From Prevotellaceae bacterium UBA4359 (GTDB taxonomy: Bacteria > Bacteroidota > Bacteroidia > Bacteroidales > Bacteroidaceae), in assembly GCA_002393555.1 (NCBI GenBank), contig DGSP01000080.1:87334-100790 (forward strand): a stretch of DNA of 13,457 nucleotides. Direction: 5' to 3'. Below are positions 1-6,700 of the stretch, one piece after another. The position numbers were made by a program, and so were the translations under genes. Position 1 is the first letter of the stretch; each line of letters starts with the position of its first letter. The notes beneath the pieces are model-generated. The model saw only the letters and a program-made list of their open reading frames with translations, was not told the origin of the DNA and did no database searches.

Positions 1-185
1 GTTGATGGATGTCAGGCTGGAGCAGTTCTGGAAAGCATAGCGTTCAATAGCCGTGACCCCTTCAGGAATGTTGATGGATGTCAGGCTCGAACAACCATTG
101 AAAGCATTGTTCCCTATAGACGTGACACTCTCCGGTATGTTGATGGAGGTGAGGCTCAAACAGCCATAGAAAGCAGTATAGCCAA
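1..185 (-). repeat. 69-bp tandem repeats encoding the leucine-rich repeats
   Basis: The string gttgatgga recurs at 1, 70 and 139, an exact 69-bp period that equals 23 codons. The first two units are close copies; the third, nearest the start of the gene, is more diverged and fades near 185. The array continues beyond the left edge. Such near-identical coding units allow gain or loss of repeats by recombination. Confidence 0.85.
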
Positions 186-417
186 TCTTATTGACAGAAT
201 AGGCTGTCTCTCCTATATATACAATAGAAGGAATCACAAGATTAGTAGGAATAGTACCACTAATACAAGGAGTAGAGGTAGAACCATAAAGTGTTGCATT
301 AGAACCACTGGTGGTGAATTTCCACACCGTTCCATTGGCATCTGTCCATTCTGCTGCCGACATGCCGATACTCACACAGCAGATCAGCAATGTGAAAAGA
401 AAATGTTTTGTCTTCAT
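1..417 (-). CDS. BspA-like leucine-rich-repeat surface protein, N-terminal part (runs off the left edge)
   Basis: Reading leftwards from the ATG at 417, the frame stays open for all 139 codons to the window edge, so this is the amino end of a longer protein. Residues 1-21 are a signal peptide (KTKH, then a hydrophobic run, ending GMSA before AE). A short unique region follows (about 22-75). From about residue 78 there are 23-residue repeats of the type LTSINIPESVTSIGNNAF followed by NGCSS. This is the pattern of BspA/Treponema LRR_5 proteins, which form a curved solenoid and are exported to the surface in many Bacteroidales, where some bind host proteins or other bacteria. The start lies 2 nt past the stop of the upstream 208-residue gene, so the two are probably co-transcribed and translationally coupled. 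Seen: signal peptide and repeats. Inferred: surface location. The ligand is unknown. Confidence 0.9.
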   Translation of the reverse strand, partial: MKTKHFLFTLLICCVSIGMSAAEWTDANGTVWKFTTSGSNATLYGSTSTPCISGTIPTNLVIPSIVYIGETAYSVNKIGYTAFYGCLSLTSINIPESVTSIGNNAFNGCSSLTSINIPEGVTAIERYAFQNCSSLTSIN

Positions 418-419
418 AG

Positions 420-1046
420 TTATTTTGTTTTGACTTTATTGAAATGATTATAAAGATAGTTCACGACATTGGGCGCAAAAGCTCCAACTGCATCCTTAAA
501 GACTGCCTGGAGAAAACTAGTGATTTCTGCCAAACCATCCTGAGGAAGGCCTTTGCTATTTGTTGCTATACATTTCGTGGCACGTTTAGCGATCTCCGTT
601 TTGTCTTCAAAATCGGCAATGAGCAAGACCAAATCAGCAGGGGTGAGTTTGATGATGTTGCCTGTGAAGTTGCAATCAAAAAAGCTGCCCTTCTCTTCAA
701 TCAACTCACTCAAGTATTCTCTGAGGGCCTTGTTGTTGACGGCAATGAGAATGTTTCCTTGATTGTCTATCTTGAAGGTTTTGGTAGTGACAATAGTGTA
801 GAATTCATTCTTGTAGAGATCCTTGTCTTTGGGGTGTTGTAAATCCACCTCATAGCGCAGGCGCTTCACTTTTGAGATGGGCATTTTCAAATACGTGCTG
901 ATGAAATGGTCTGACTTGTCTTTACCTTCGTTGTTGAGATAAAGGTACATCAGTTCCACTTCGTAGTCGTTCTTATTCATGGAGCCGAAACGCTCAAAGC
1001 AGCGTTGCAGAAAAGTGTCAACCTCTTTCCATTTTTTTGTATCCAT
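420..1046 (-). CDS. Unrecognised 208-residue cytoplasmic protein between two secreted-protein genes
   Basis: I do not recognise this family. The protein is 208 residues, hydrophilic, lysine- and aspartate-rich, with no signal peptide or membrane segment, so it should be cytoplasmic. Residues roughly 28-70 are mainly helical in appearance (VELMYLYLNNEG, then a basic KMPISKVKRLRYEV stretch) and could be a helix-turn-helix-like region, but this is a guess. The C-terminal part (TPADLVLLIADF and TSFLQAVFKDAVGAF) is amphipathic. The start is taken at the ATG at 1046. The frame extends nine codons further to a TTG at 1073, and the ATG at 1080 is in another frame and stops soon. It begins 41 nt after the stop of the 393-residue secreted protein and ends 2 nt before the BspA-like gene, so it sits inside an apparent three-gene operon. 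A regulator or chaperone for the flanking exported proteins is possible but unproven. Confidence 0.75.
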   Translation of the reverse strand: MDTKKWKEVDTFLQRCFERFGSMNKNDYEVELMYLYLNNEGKDKSDHFISTYLKMPISKVKRLRYEVDLQHPKDKDLYKNEFYTIVTTKTFKIDNQGNILIAVNNKALREYLSELIEEKGSFFDCNFTGNIIKLTPADLVLLIADFEDKTEIAKRATKCIATNSKGLPQDGLAEITSFLQAVFKDAVGAFAPNVVNYLYNHFNKVKTK

Positions 1047-1087
1047 AGGCTTTCTTTTGGGGGGTATGTACAATTCTCATGAGAGTT

Positions 1088-2269
1088 TTATTTGACCAGC
1101 ACCTTCTTTCCGTCTTGAATGTATATACCTTTGGTGGGTTGTATCACGCGACGGCCCGACAGGTCGTGGTAGAAGGTGTTGGGGGTGGTCTTTCCGTTCT
1201 CCACACCCGAAATGTGGGTTGTCTCTGCATCTACAAAGCGGAATCCCATCACGTTGGCCAGTGAAACTGAAGAGGAGGGGGTGAAGTAGCAGCGGCCAGC
1301 AGGGAGGCTGAAGTTTTCACCCTCAGCATCGTAGAACATGGGGCCTGCACCTTGGTTCTGCATGATGTAGCCCGTGTTGACCATGGTGGGGGAGAGTACA
1401 CCAGTCAGGTAGCCCTCAGTATAGATGTCCTCATCGGGGTAGGTGGCAGAGAGGTTCACCGTTCCGCTGATGTTGCCACTATAGCCATTCTCAGCATAGA
1501 CGATGTAGGGTTTGCATGCCGTGATGCTGCTGGCGGTGGTCAGGTAGAGGCTCTGCGCTTCGGTATCGACCGACATGCACTGGTAGGCTTTCACGCCTGT
1601 GGGCAGTGCGGCATCGAAGGGCAGGATGAGGGTGCCTATCTTGTTGGTGGAACTGATGTTGAGGGGCAGGGTGCGCTCGGCTGGAATGCCTGTGGCGAAG
1701 GGGCGGCAACTGAAATCGGCTGGCACGTACTTCTTGGCTCCCTCTTTCTGCACCAGCGCAATGCCCGACACGGTGATGATGGGCTTGGGGGAGAAGGTGA
1801 ACTGGGTCGCATCGAGTTCAACATAGACACGGAAAAGGGTGCCAGAGTTCTTGATGAACTCGTCATTCACATTCGACGTACAGGCAACACGCAACTGATT
1901 AGTAGTAGGCGAAAAACAAGACACGGTGTGCGTATAGACCTTCACCTCCTTTTCTTCGCCCGTTTCATCATCTATTTCCGTATCGGTGGTGTAGGGATAG
2001 ACCGCAGCAGTTGTCTTTAGCATAGTGACACGTGGATTGCCACTTGTGTTCGTTGCCAAAGCGATGCCTGTGGGCAAGAAAATGTCCATGTTGTAGGCGG
2101 TGTAGGGGCGTGATCCTTCGAGACTTACATCGAAGTAGGTATTGCTGCCACTTGTTTTCAAGTCGCTCAGTACAATTCTGTCGGTGGTTGATTCTTGTGC
2201 CCTCGTCTGGGTGGTTATACATAGTAGGAAGAGGACAATGAGATAGAAAATGAGTATAGGCTTCTTCAT
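1088..2269 (-). CDS. Secreted 393-residue protein with cohesin-like N-terminal region and short C-terminal sorting-type tail
   Basis: Residues 1-24 form a signal peptide (MKKPILIF, hydrophobic core, TRA before QE). About residues 28-170 start with DRIVLSDLKTSGSNTYFDVSL and contain YNMDIFLPTGIAL, the style of a cohesin-like or Ig-like beta-sandwich (alternating hydrophobic strands, a 'vsl.g..y...dI.lPtGi' core). The middle, about 195-340, is again beta-rich and ends in a 'MGFRFVDAE' strand. The last 27 residues (367-393) are HDLSGRRV, then KGIYI and GKKVLVK, a tail common on exported Prevotella and Bacteroides proteins and reminiscent of a shortened type IX secretion C-terminal domain; the 1270-residue protein in this window ends alike. 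No catalytic motif is visible, so a structural, binding or adhesin role is more likely than an enzyme. No promoter is visible in the 70 nt before the start, so expression probably comes from the promoter at 2649-2680 through the structured leader. Confidence 0.8.
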   Translation of the reverse strand: MKKPILIFYLIVLFLLCITTQTRAQESTTDRIVLSDLKTSGSNTYFDVSLEGSRPYTAYNMDIFLPTGIALATNTSGNPRVTMLKTTAAVYPYTTDTEIDDETGEEKEVKVYTHTVSCFSPTTNQLRVACTSNVNDEFIKNSGTLFRVYVELDATQFTFSPKPIITVSGIALVQKEGAKKYVPADFSCRPFATGIPAERTLPLNISSTNKIGTLILPFDAALPTGVKAYQCMSVDTEAQSLYLTTASSITACKPYIVYAENGYSGNISGTVNLSATYPDEDIYTEGYLTGVLSPTMVNTGYIMQNQGAGPMFYDAEGENFSLPAGRCYFTPSSSVSLANVMGFRFVDAETTHISGVENGKTTPNTFYHDLSGRRVIQPTKGIYIQDGKKVLVK

Positions 2270-2336
2270 AAAACAATGTTTTTTAGTTGCCTATAGACGC
2301 TTCTGATTCAGCTGGTTAGTTGGGTGGGTTAGTGTG

Positions 2337-2643
2337 CTAAAAAGACGTGAGCGTCTGTACTTCTCGTCTATCCCACCATACGGGCCTCGCATTGCCTTCG
2401 ACCAGGATAGACAACGCCATTAGCCCACGCCCGAGGGATATATACAAACTCACTTCACCATGGTAGCCACTAAGGGCTGTGCATGTGTGGAAGGGAGGAT
2501 GTGTAATATACCTCACGTGGACGTTTCGTTGCCGTATCTTCTGGTCTGAAATTGCGAGTTTCGTATGGTCGAAGATAACGTTTCGGTAAACGTCCTTTTC
2601 TGTAAAACAGACCCTTGCTCCATTGGGTTGGCAGCTTGGAATC
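2337..2643 (-). ncRNA. Candidate structured RNA or attenuating leader upstream of the secreted-protein operon
   Basis: No credible gene lies here, but the minus-strand transcript between a Bacteroidota promoter (2649-2680) and a short terminator-like hairpin (2339-2356) can form many helices. GGACGTTT (2595-2588) pairs with AAACGTCC (2526-2519), and inside it TATCTTC (2577-2571) pairs with GAAGATA (2541-2535). GTCTATCC (2412-2405) pairs with GGATAGAC (2373-2366). TCTGT (2611-2607) pairs with ACAGA (2603-2599) as a local hairpin, while GGTCTG (2613-2608) can instead pair with CAGACC (2548-2543). ACGTGAG (2518-2512) is complementary to CTCACGT (2351-2345), which overlaps the terminator stem, so the two folds exclude each other. 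This suits either a free ncRNA of about 300 nt or a leader controlling readthrough into the 393-residue gene. I found no RNase P, tmRNA or common riboswitch signature by eye. Folds are hand-drawn, not computed. Confidence 0.5.
2339..2356 (-). terminator. Short hairpin with T-run, possible terminator or attenuator
   Basis: On the minus strand AGACG, loop CTCA, CGTCT is followed by T residues to 2339, then A. The stem is only 5 bp, so termination may be partial. The 3' half can pair instead with the upstream segment at 2518-2512, which would break the hairpin. It lies about 70 nt before the ATG of the 393-residue gene. Confidence 0.45.
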
Positions 2644-2648
2644 CGTGG

Positions 2649-2680
2649 CAAATATAGGAAAAAAGGGAAATGCCTCCAAG
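2649..2680 (-). promoter_or_regulatory. Bacteroidota-type promoter driving the structured RNA
   Basis: On the minus strand a perfect -7 box TATATTTG lies at 2656-2649, with CTTG at 2680-2677 as a -33 box, 20 nt apart. Transcription should begin near 2643. A 7-bp inverted repeat (TGCCATT at 2687-2693, AATGGCA at 2704-2710) sits just upstream and could be an operator. Confidence 0.6.
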
Positions 2681-2781
2681 TTTTTTTGCCATTTTTTTTC
2701 GATAATGGCAGAAAGACGTGGAGGATATGGGAGAAAAACAGGCAAAGTGTTTGATGTGAAGTGCCGTTTCCACCCTACGTG

Positions 2782-2861
2782 CAACGCCGTTGCTATTGCA
2801 ATTTGCACGGCGTACAGATTGTATATTGTACGGCGTAGCAATTGCAATAGCAACGGCGTTG
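2782..2861. repeat. 80-nt near-perfect palindrome downstream of the PIN toxin gene
   Basis: Arms at 2782-2803 and 2840-2861 are perfect 22-bp inverted repeats (outer part CAACGCCGTTGC). A partly paired segment follows, then an inner GTACA/TGTAC stem (2812-2816 with 2827-2831) around a 10-nt loop. The motif ACGGCGT occurs four times: inverted in the arms and as a direct copy (ACGGCGTA at 2807 and 2830) inside. There is no T-run on either side, so it is not a standard terminator. It looks like a REP-type or MITE-like palindromic repeat, though only one copy is in this window. The rest of 2644-2883 holds the promoter region and nothing else I can name. Confidence 0.75.
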
Positions 2862-2883
2862 TGGTGAGAGGGGGTGTTCTTTA

Positions 2884-3312
2884 TTATTGTGGGTGTACGA
2901 GTTGTTGCAGAAACTCTTGTGGAGTTAATACGGGTATTTGTGCCTTTTGGAAGTCTTTTACATTTCTTGTGATGATGATGTCGGCACCCTCCATCAGGGC
3001 GGAATGATACTGCATGGCATCTTCAAAATCTTCAAAAGGTGTCTCTACGGCATTTCTTATTGTCTCTTCGTTGACGGTTGTTACACCACATAGGGTGATG
3101 AAGCATTTATAATTCTTGAGAATGTCATGTTGACTCATTTTGTAGTGGGATTCCAATACATAACTTCCTGTTGCAAAGGAAAGTGAGGAAACTGCTAATT
3201 CCATTTCACCTTGGCTGGCTAATGATATGATGGAGGCTGCTGGCGCATAAAAATCTCCTCTCTTTGCGATGAAGTCCAAGAACACGTTTGTGTCAATAAA
3301 AACCTTCTTCAT
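2884..3312 (-). CDS. PIN-domain ribonuclease toxin (VapC-like, PIN_3 type)
   Basis: This 142-residue protein is a single PIN domain covering its whole length, as usual for VapC-type toxins. It starts KKVFIDTNVFLDFIAKR, giving the first metal-binding aspartate at D7. The second acidic cluster is FEDFEDAMQYHSAL (E97, D98), and the third site is IITRNVKDF (N117, D120). PIN toxins are magnesium-dependent RNases that cut tRNA or other structured RNA and slow growth when the antitoxin is lost. The ATG overlaps the stop of the upstream gene by 4 nt (ATGA), the usual coupling in toxin-antitoxin pairs. All acidic positions expected for activity appear intact. The exact RNA target cannot be read from sequence. 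Confidence 0.88.
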   Translation of the reverse strand: MKKVFIDTNVFLDFIAKRGDFYAPAASIISLASQGEMELAVSSLSFATGSYVLESHYKMSQHDILKNYKCFITLCGVTTVNEETIRNAVETPFEDFEDAMQYHSALMEGADIIITRNVKDFQKAQIPVLTPQEFLQQLVHPQ

Positions 3313-3632
3313 TGATATTTCTTGTGTAGGTAGTTGCTGTATGCTTCTTTGACGTTAAAATCTGTGGGCAGAGGGTCTATTTCGCTAAACATCATTGCCA
3401 CAACTGGGGAAATCTGTATGTCCTCCTTGTGCATCCTGCGGAATCCTTTTAATGGTCCTGTGGTGATGATATCGGAAGTGGCACTGTCTCCCTTGTGCAA
3501 TTGGGCTTTCTGCTTGGTTTCGGCTTTGGCTTCCTCAATCAGACGTTCTCCAAGCCACTTCTTGTTGTTGGTGGTCAATGCCATCGCATGGACGATGTTC
3601 AGCACGTTGTTCATTGACATGGTTACGTTCAT
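3309..3632 (-). CDS. Antitoxin partner of the PIN toxin
   Basis: This is a 107-residue, largely helical, charged protein directly before the PIN gene, overlapping it by 4 nt. The N-terminal part (MNNVLNIVHAMALTTNNKKWLGERLIEEA) has the 'leucine-helix, then NKKWL.ERL' pattern seen in small proteins encoded before PIN toxins in Bacteroidales. The C-terminal half (FRRMHKEDIQISPVVAMM) probably wraps the toxin. The frame opens upstream to 3692, but the promoter boxes lie at 3662-3693, so an ATG beyond them would not be transcribed. The ATG at 3632 is therefore chosen; the ATG at 3620 (MSMNN) is second choice. Function is inferred mainly from gene pairing; no named DNA-binding fold is evident by eye. 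Such antitoxins usually repress their own promoter. Confidence 0.72.
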   Translation of the reverse strand: MNVTMSMNNVLNIVHAMALTTNNKKWLGERLIEEAKAETKQKAQLHKGDSATSDIITTGPLKGFRRMHKEDIQISPVVAMMFSEIDPLPTDFNVKEAYSNYLHKKYQ

Positions 3633-3661
3633 AGGCTGTTGTTTTTCTTTATTTCTCTGTG

Positions 3662-3693
3662 CAAAAGTACAACTAAATTCTTTACAATCCAAA
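3662..3693 (-). promoter_or_regulatory. Consensus Bacteroidota promoter of the toxin-antitoxin pair
   Basis: On the minus strand TTTG (3693-3690) is followed after exactly 20 nt by TACTTTTG (3669-3662), matching TTTG-N19-21-TAnnTTTG. Transcription should begin near 3656, giving a leader of about 25 nt before the ATG at 3632. This also decides the start codon of the antitoxin. Confidence 0.85.
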
Positions 3694-3702
3694 GATTTGC
3701 AG

Positions 3703-3735
3703 AAAAAAAGAAGGAGAGCGTTGGCTCTCCTTCTT
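3703..3735 (-). terminator. Intrinsic terminator of the 1270-residue protein gene
   Basis: On the minus strand a 12-bp perfect stem (AAGAAGGAGAGC with GCTCTCCTTCTT) and 4-nt loop is followed by a run of T. It lies just after the stop at 3749 and just upstream of the toxin-antitoxin promoter, so it insulates the two units. Confidence 0.93.
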
Positions 3736-3748
3736 ATAGATGGGGTTG

Positions 3749-6700
3749 TTATTTCACCCGGATGGTCTTGCCGCCCACGATGTAGATGCCGCCGGGCTGC
3801 ATGGCTGCAGCGGAGATGGGGGTGCCGCTGAGGGTGTAGGCCCTGTTCTTGTTGCCCTGGAGGGGTGAGGTGCCTGGGGCGGTGACGGCTCGGATGGCAT
3901 CGGGGTCTTCGGGCGTGTCTTCGAGGATGCGGGTGAGGGTGAAGTTGTCGAAGATGGCCCAGTCTTGGCTGATGGTGGTCGATTTCTTCACGCCGATGCG
4001 CAGATGGCCGTCGTCGCCTACGTGGCAGAGGAGGGTGTTGGGGTAGAGGTCGGTACGGAAATAGACGCTGGTCTGTTCCATGGTGTTGGGCACGTAGCCG
4101 TAACTGGTGGCCATCACGCCGACGGCTCCTTTCTTGCCTGCCTCTTCGATGATGGACTGGAGCGGTGTGCTGACGTTCTCGGTGCCATTGGCATAGAGGG
4201 TGGCGTTAAGGTGTTCGGTGCCGGCCTTGTGGGTGGAGGCGGCGTTGGCCGTGGTGCCGGCGCGGTAGAAGCCTTGGCAGGCGAGGAGGTATTGGCCGGC
4301 GGGCAGGCCTTCAATGTCTTGATAGACATCGAAGGTGGTGTTGTACTTCTCGGCGCAGTTGTAATCTACCGTGGGAGAGCCTTTCCAACCTGCTCCCGAG
4401 TTGCCTTCGAACGACGGGTTGACGATGTAGCCTGTGTAGTCGGTCTTTTCCACTTCGGGAAAGGAGGACACGCTCTCGGCGCGTACCTCATTGTTTTCCA
4501 GATAGACACGGATGGTTTCACCCTGCTTGATGCTGTAGTCGTTGAGGGCAGCAGTGGCGATGGCGACATTGATGACACCATCGGCTGTGGCGGTGATGTA
4601 AGCCGAGGTGTCGTCGATGAGTTGGGCGGTCAGGTGGCTGCCCGACACCATGACGGCGAGCGGATGGGCCACGGAGTTGTTCTGCTGCACGGTGAAGGTG
4701 ACGGTTGCCTTGCCACTGTTGATGGTGGTGGGCTGGTAGAAGACGGGAGCGACAACTGATTCTTCGCCTTGAATGTAGAAGTCTTTCAGTGTGGCGGTGT
4801 TCTCGCCCTTGAAGTTGCTGGCTATGAAGTAGTAGCGGTCAGCATCGGGAACGATTACACCGTTCCAGCCTGTGGGCAGTTGGTCCTTCAGCGGCAGCAT
4901 GAGACCTGCCATCTCTTGGGTCTTTTCGGCGTTGATGTTGCTGTAATAGACGAGGTTGCGGGCATCGACCACGTCGCCTGTCTTCACGCTGCGGGCGGTG
5001 TTGGAGTACATGGGGTAGAGTTTCGACGTGTAGATGGAGTTGTTGGCTCCACGGTCGCCGAAGGCTACCAGCCCATGCGCTGGGCGGACGATGCCGAGTT
5101 CGTTGTCGATGTTCACCCAGTTGCTCTCGAATGTGGTGAAGGTTGTGCCGTCCAGTTGCTTGTGGGTCATGTTCTCGCCCTTACTATAATATAATGTACG
5201 CGAAGTCTTCATCAACTCGTCGGTGGAGATGGCGAGCATGCCGCCCTTTTCGGCGGTGATGGTGGCGGCGGAGTTAGCCGTCACGTAGTCGAGATAGATG
5301 AGGGCGTTCTGCGGGGTGGAGTAGAGGGCGAAGCGGTTGTTGAGGGTGTTGTCGTTGACGTTCAGTTCGCCGTTCATCACGTAGCCGTTGCCTTTGAGTT
5401 GGTAGATGCCGCTGACCACGGGCGTGGCGTTGGTGCCTTTGCCGCTCACCTCGTACCAGCCGAGGAGGTTGCCCGTGTTGTTGGCACGATAGGGCACCAC
5501 AATCTTGTTCTTGTCGGGCGAGTTGGCGGCGAAGTAGCCAGTGTAGGACTTCAGTCCTGTGCTCCACGAGAAGCAGGTGAAGCGGTCGTCGGTCGAGGCA
5601 CGGACGATGTTCTGGCAGGGAATCATGCGGGCCTCGCCAAACTTCTGGTTGAAGTCGTCCCACTGGGTGGGGGTGAGGTCGGCGGTGGAGAGCACGTCGT
5701 GCATCAGGTAGGTCATCATCACGCGGTGAGCCTCCACGCCCATGCGGCGGGCACCCACGTCGGCCCGGAGCAGCCAGGAGCCGTCCGAGGTGGTCTTCTG
5801 GCGTGCCTGGATGTACTTGTAGGCCATGTTCTCCAGCATCAGGGCATGTGGGTCGCGCAGGAAGCAGGCGAGGGTGGAGTAGGAGGTAATCTGGTCGTAG
5901 AGGAAGAGGCTCCAGTCGTTGCCGTTGGGCATGGCCAGTTCGCCGTCGGGCAGGGCGAGCCAGTTGAGGATGTTGTCCTGCACCTCCTGGTTGTGGTGCA
6001 TCAGGGCGTTGGTTTTCCACTTCTCTTCGCCTTTCACGCCCAACTGGAACATCTTGAGTGCCAGGGCTGCTTCGCCGAGTTCTTGTTGCACCACGTTCTG
6101 GTAGGAGGTGTGGAAGAGGTTGTGGTTCTGCAGCGAGTAGTCGTCGTAGAGGTTCTGGCCTTTGTAGAGGTCGGCGTATGTCTTGGCATCGTACCACTCG
6201 TCAATGACGGCGGTGTTGTTGATGTCGGAGGGATGTGAGTAACTGTTGATGGCAAACTCGCGCAGTCGTTCAAACCACTTGGGGGCCAGCGGGTCGTCGG
6301 GGAAGAGTCCGAGGGTGGCGGCGAGGATGTCTGCCTCCCAGCCGTTTTCCTCGGCCTTGGTGTCGCCGGCATAGCCCGTGGGGATGGTGCGGTTGAGTTC
6401 GTAGTTGCACTCGGCTTTCAGCAGTTTCTCGATGTAGCCTTTCTGGCCGATGCTGAGTTTGTCCCACTGGAAGAAGGCGGAGTAGGCCACCGACATGGCC
6501 CAGAGGGAGGACTCCCACACGGCATCGCCGGTGGAGGTGCTGCCCCAGTAGTTGTTTCCTGCGCAGACCTTCAGTTTGTTGGCCTTGTGGGTGGAGTAGG
6601 CGAAGATGAGTGACTTCATGGCCATGTCTTCTATCTTGGTCCACGTGATGCCAGTGGGCAGGGTGACACCAGCGGGCTTGCCGTACTTGACGAGGAAGGC

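Noticed and set aside
1..185. CRISPR array
   Set aside because: The 69-bp periodic repeats have no spacers and are in-frame leucine-rich-repeat codons.
2337..2643. RNase P RNA, tmRNA, 6S RNA, cobalamin riboswitch or Bacteroidales-1 RNA
   Set aside because: I could not find the RNase P GGAAAGTCC block, a tmRNA tag frame or acceptor end, or a convincing B12 box. Bacteroidales-1 RNA is known next to ribosomal protein L20, which is not here. A covariance-model search is still needed.
2615..3007. Plus-strand open frame of 130 codons across the palindrome and PIN gene end
   Set aside because: It reads through the 80-nt palindrome and the antisense of the PIN gene, without domains or a plausible start.
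5274..6197. Long minus-strand open frame (307 codons) inside the 1270-residue gene
   Set aside because: It is rich in arginine, proline and histidine in the manner of an out-of-frame reading of GC-rich coding DNA, and lies wholly inside a gene with signal peptide and domains.
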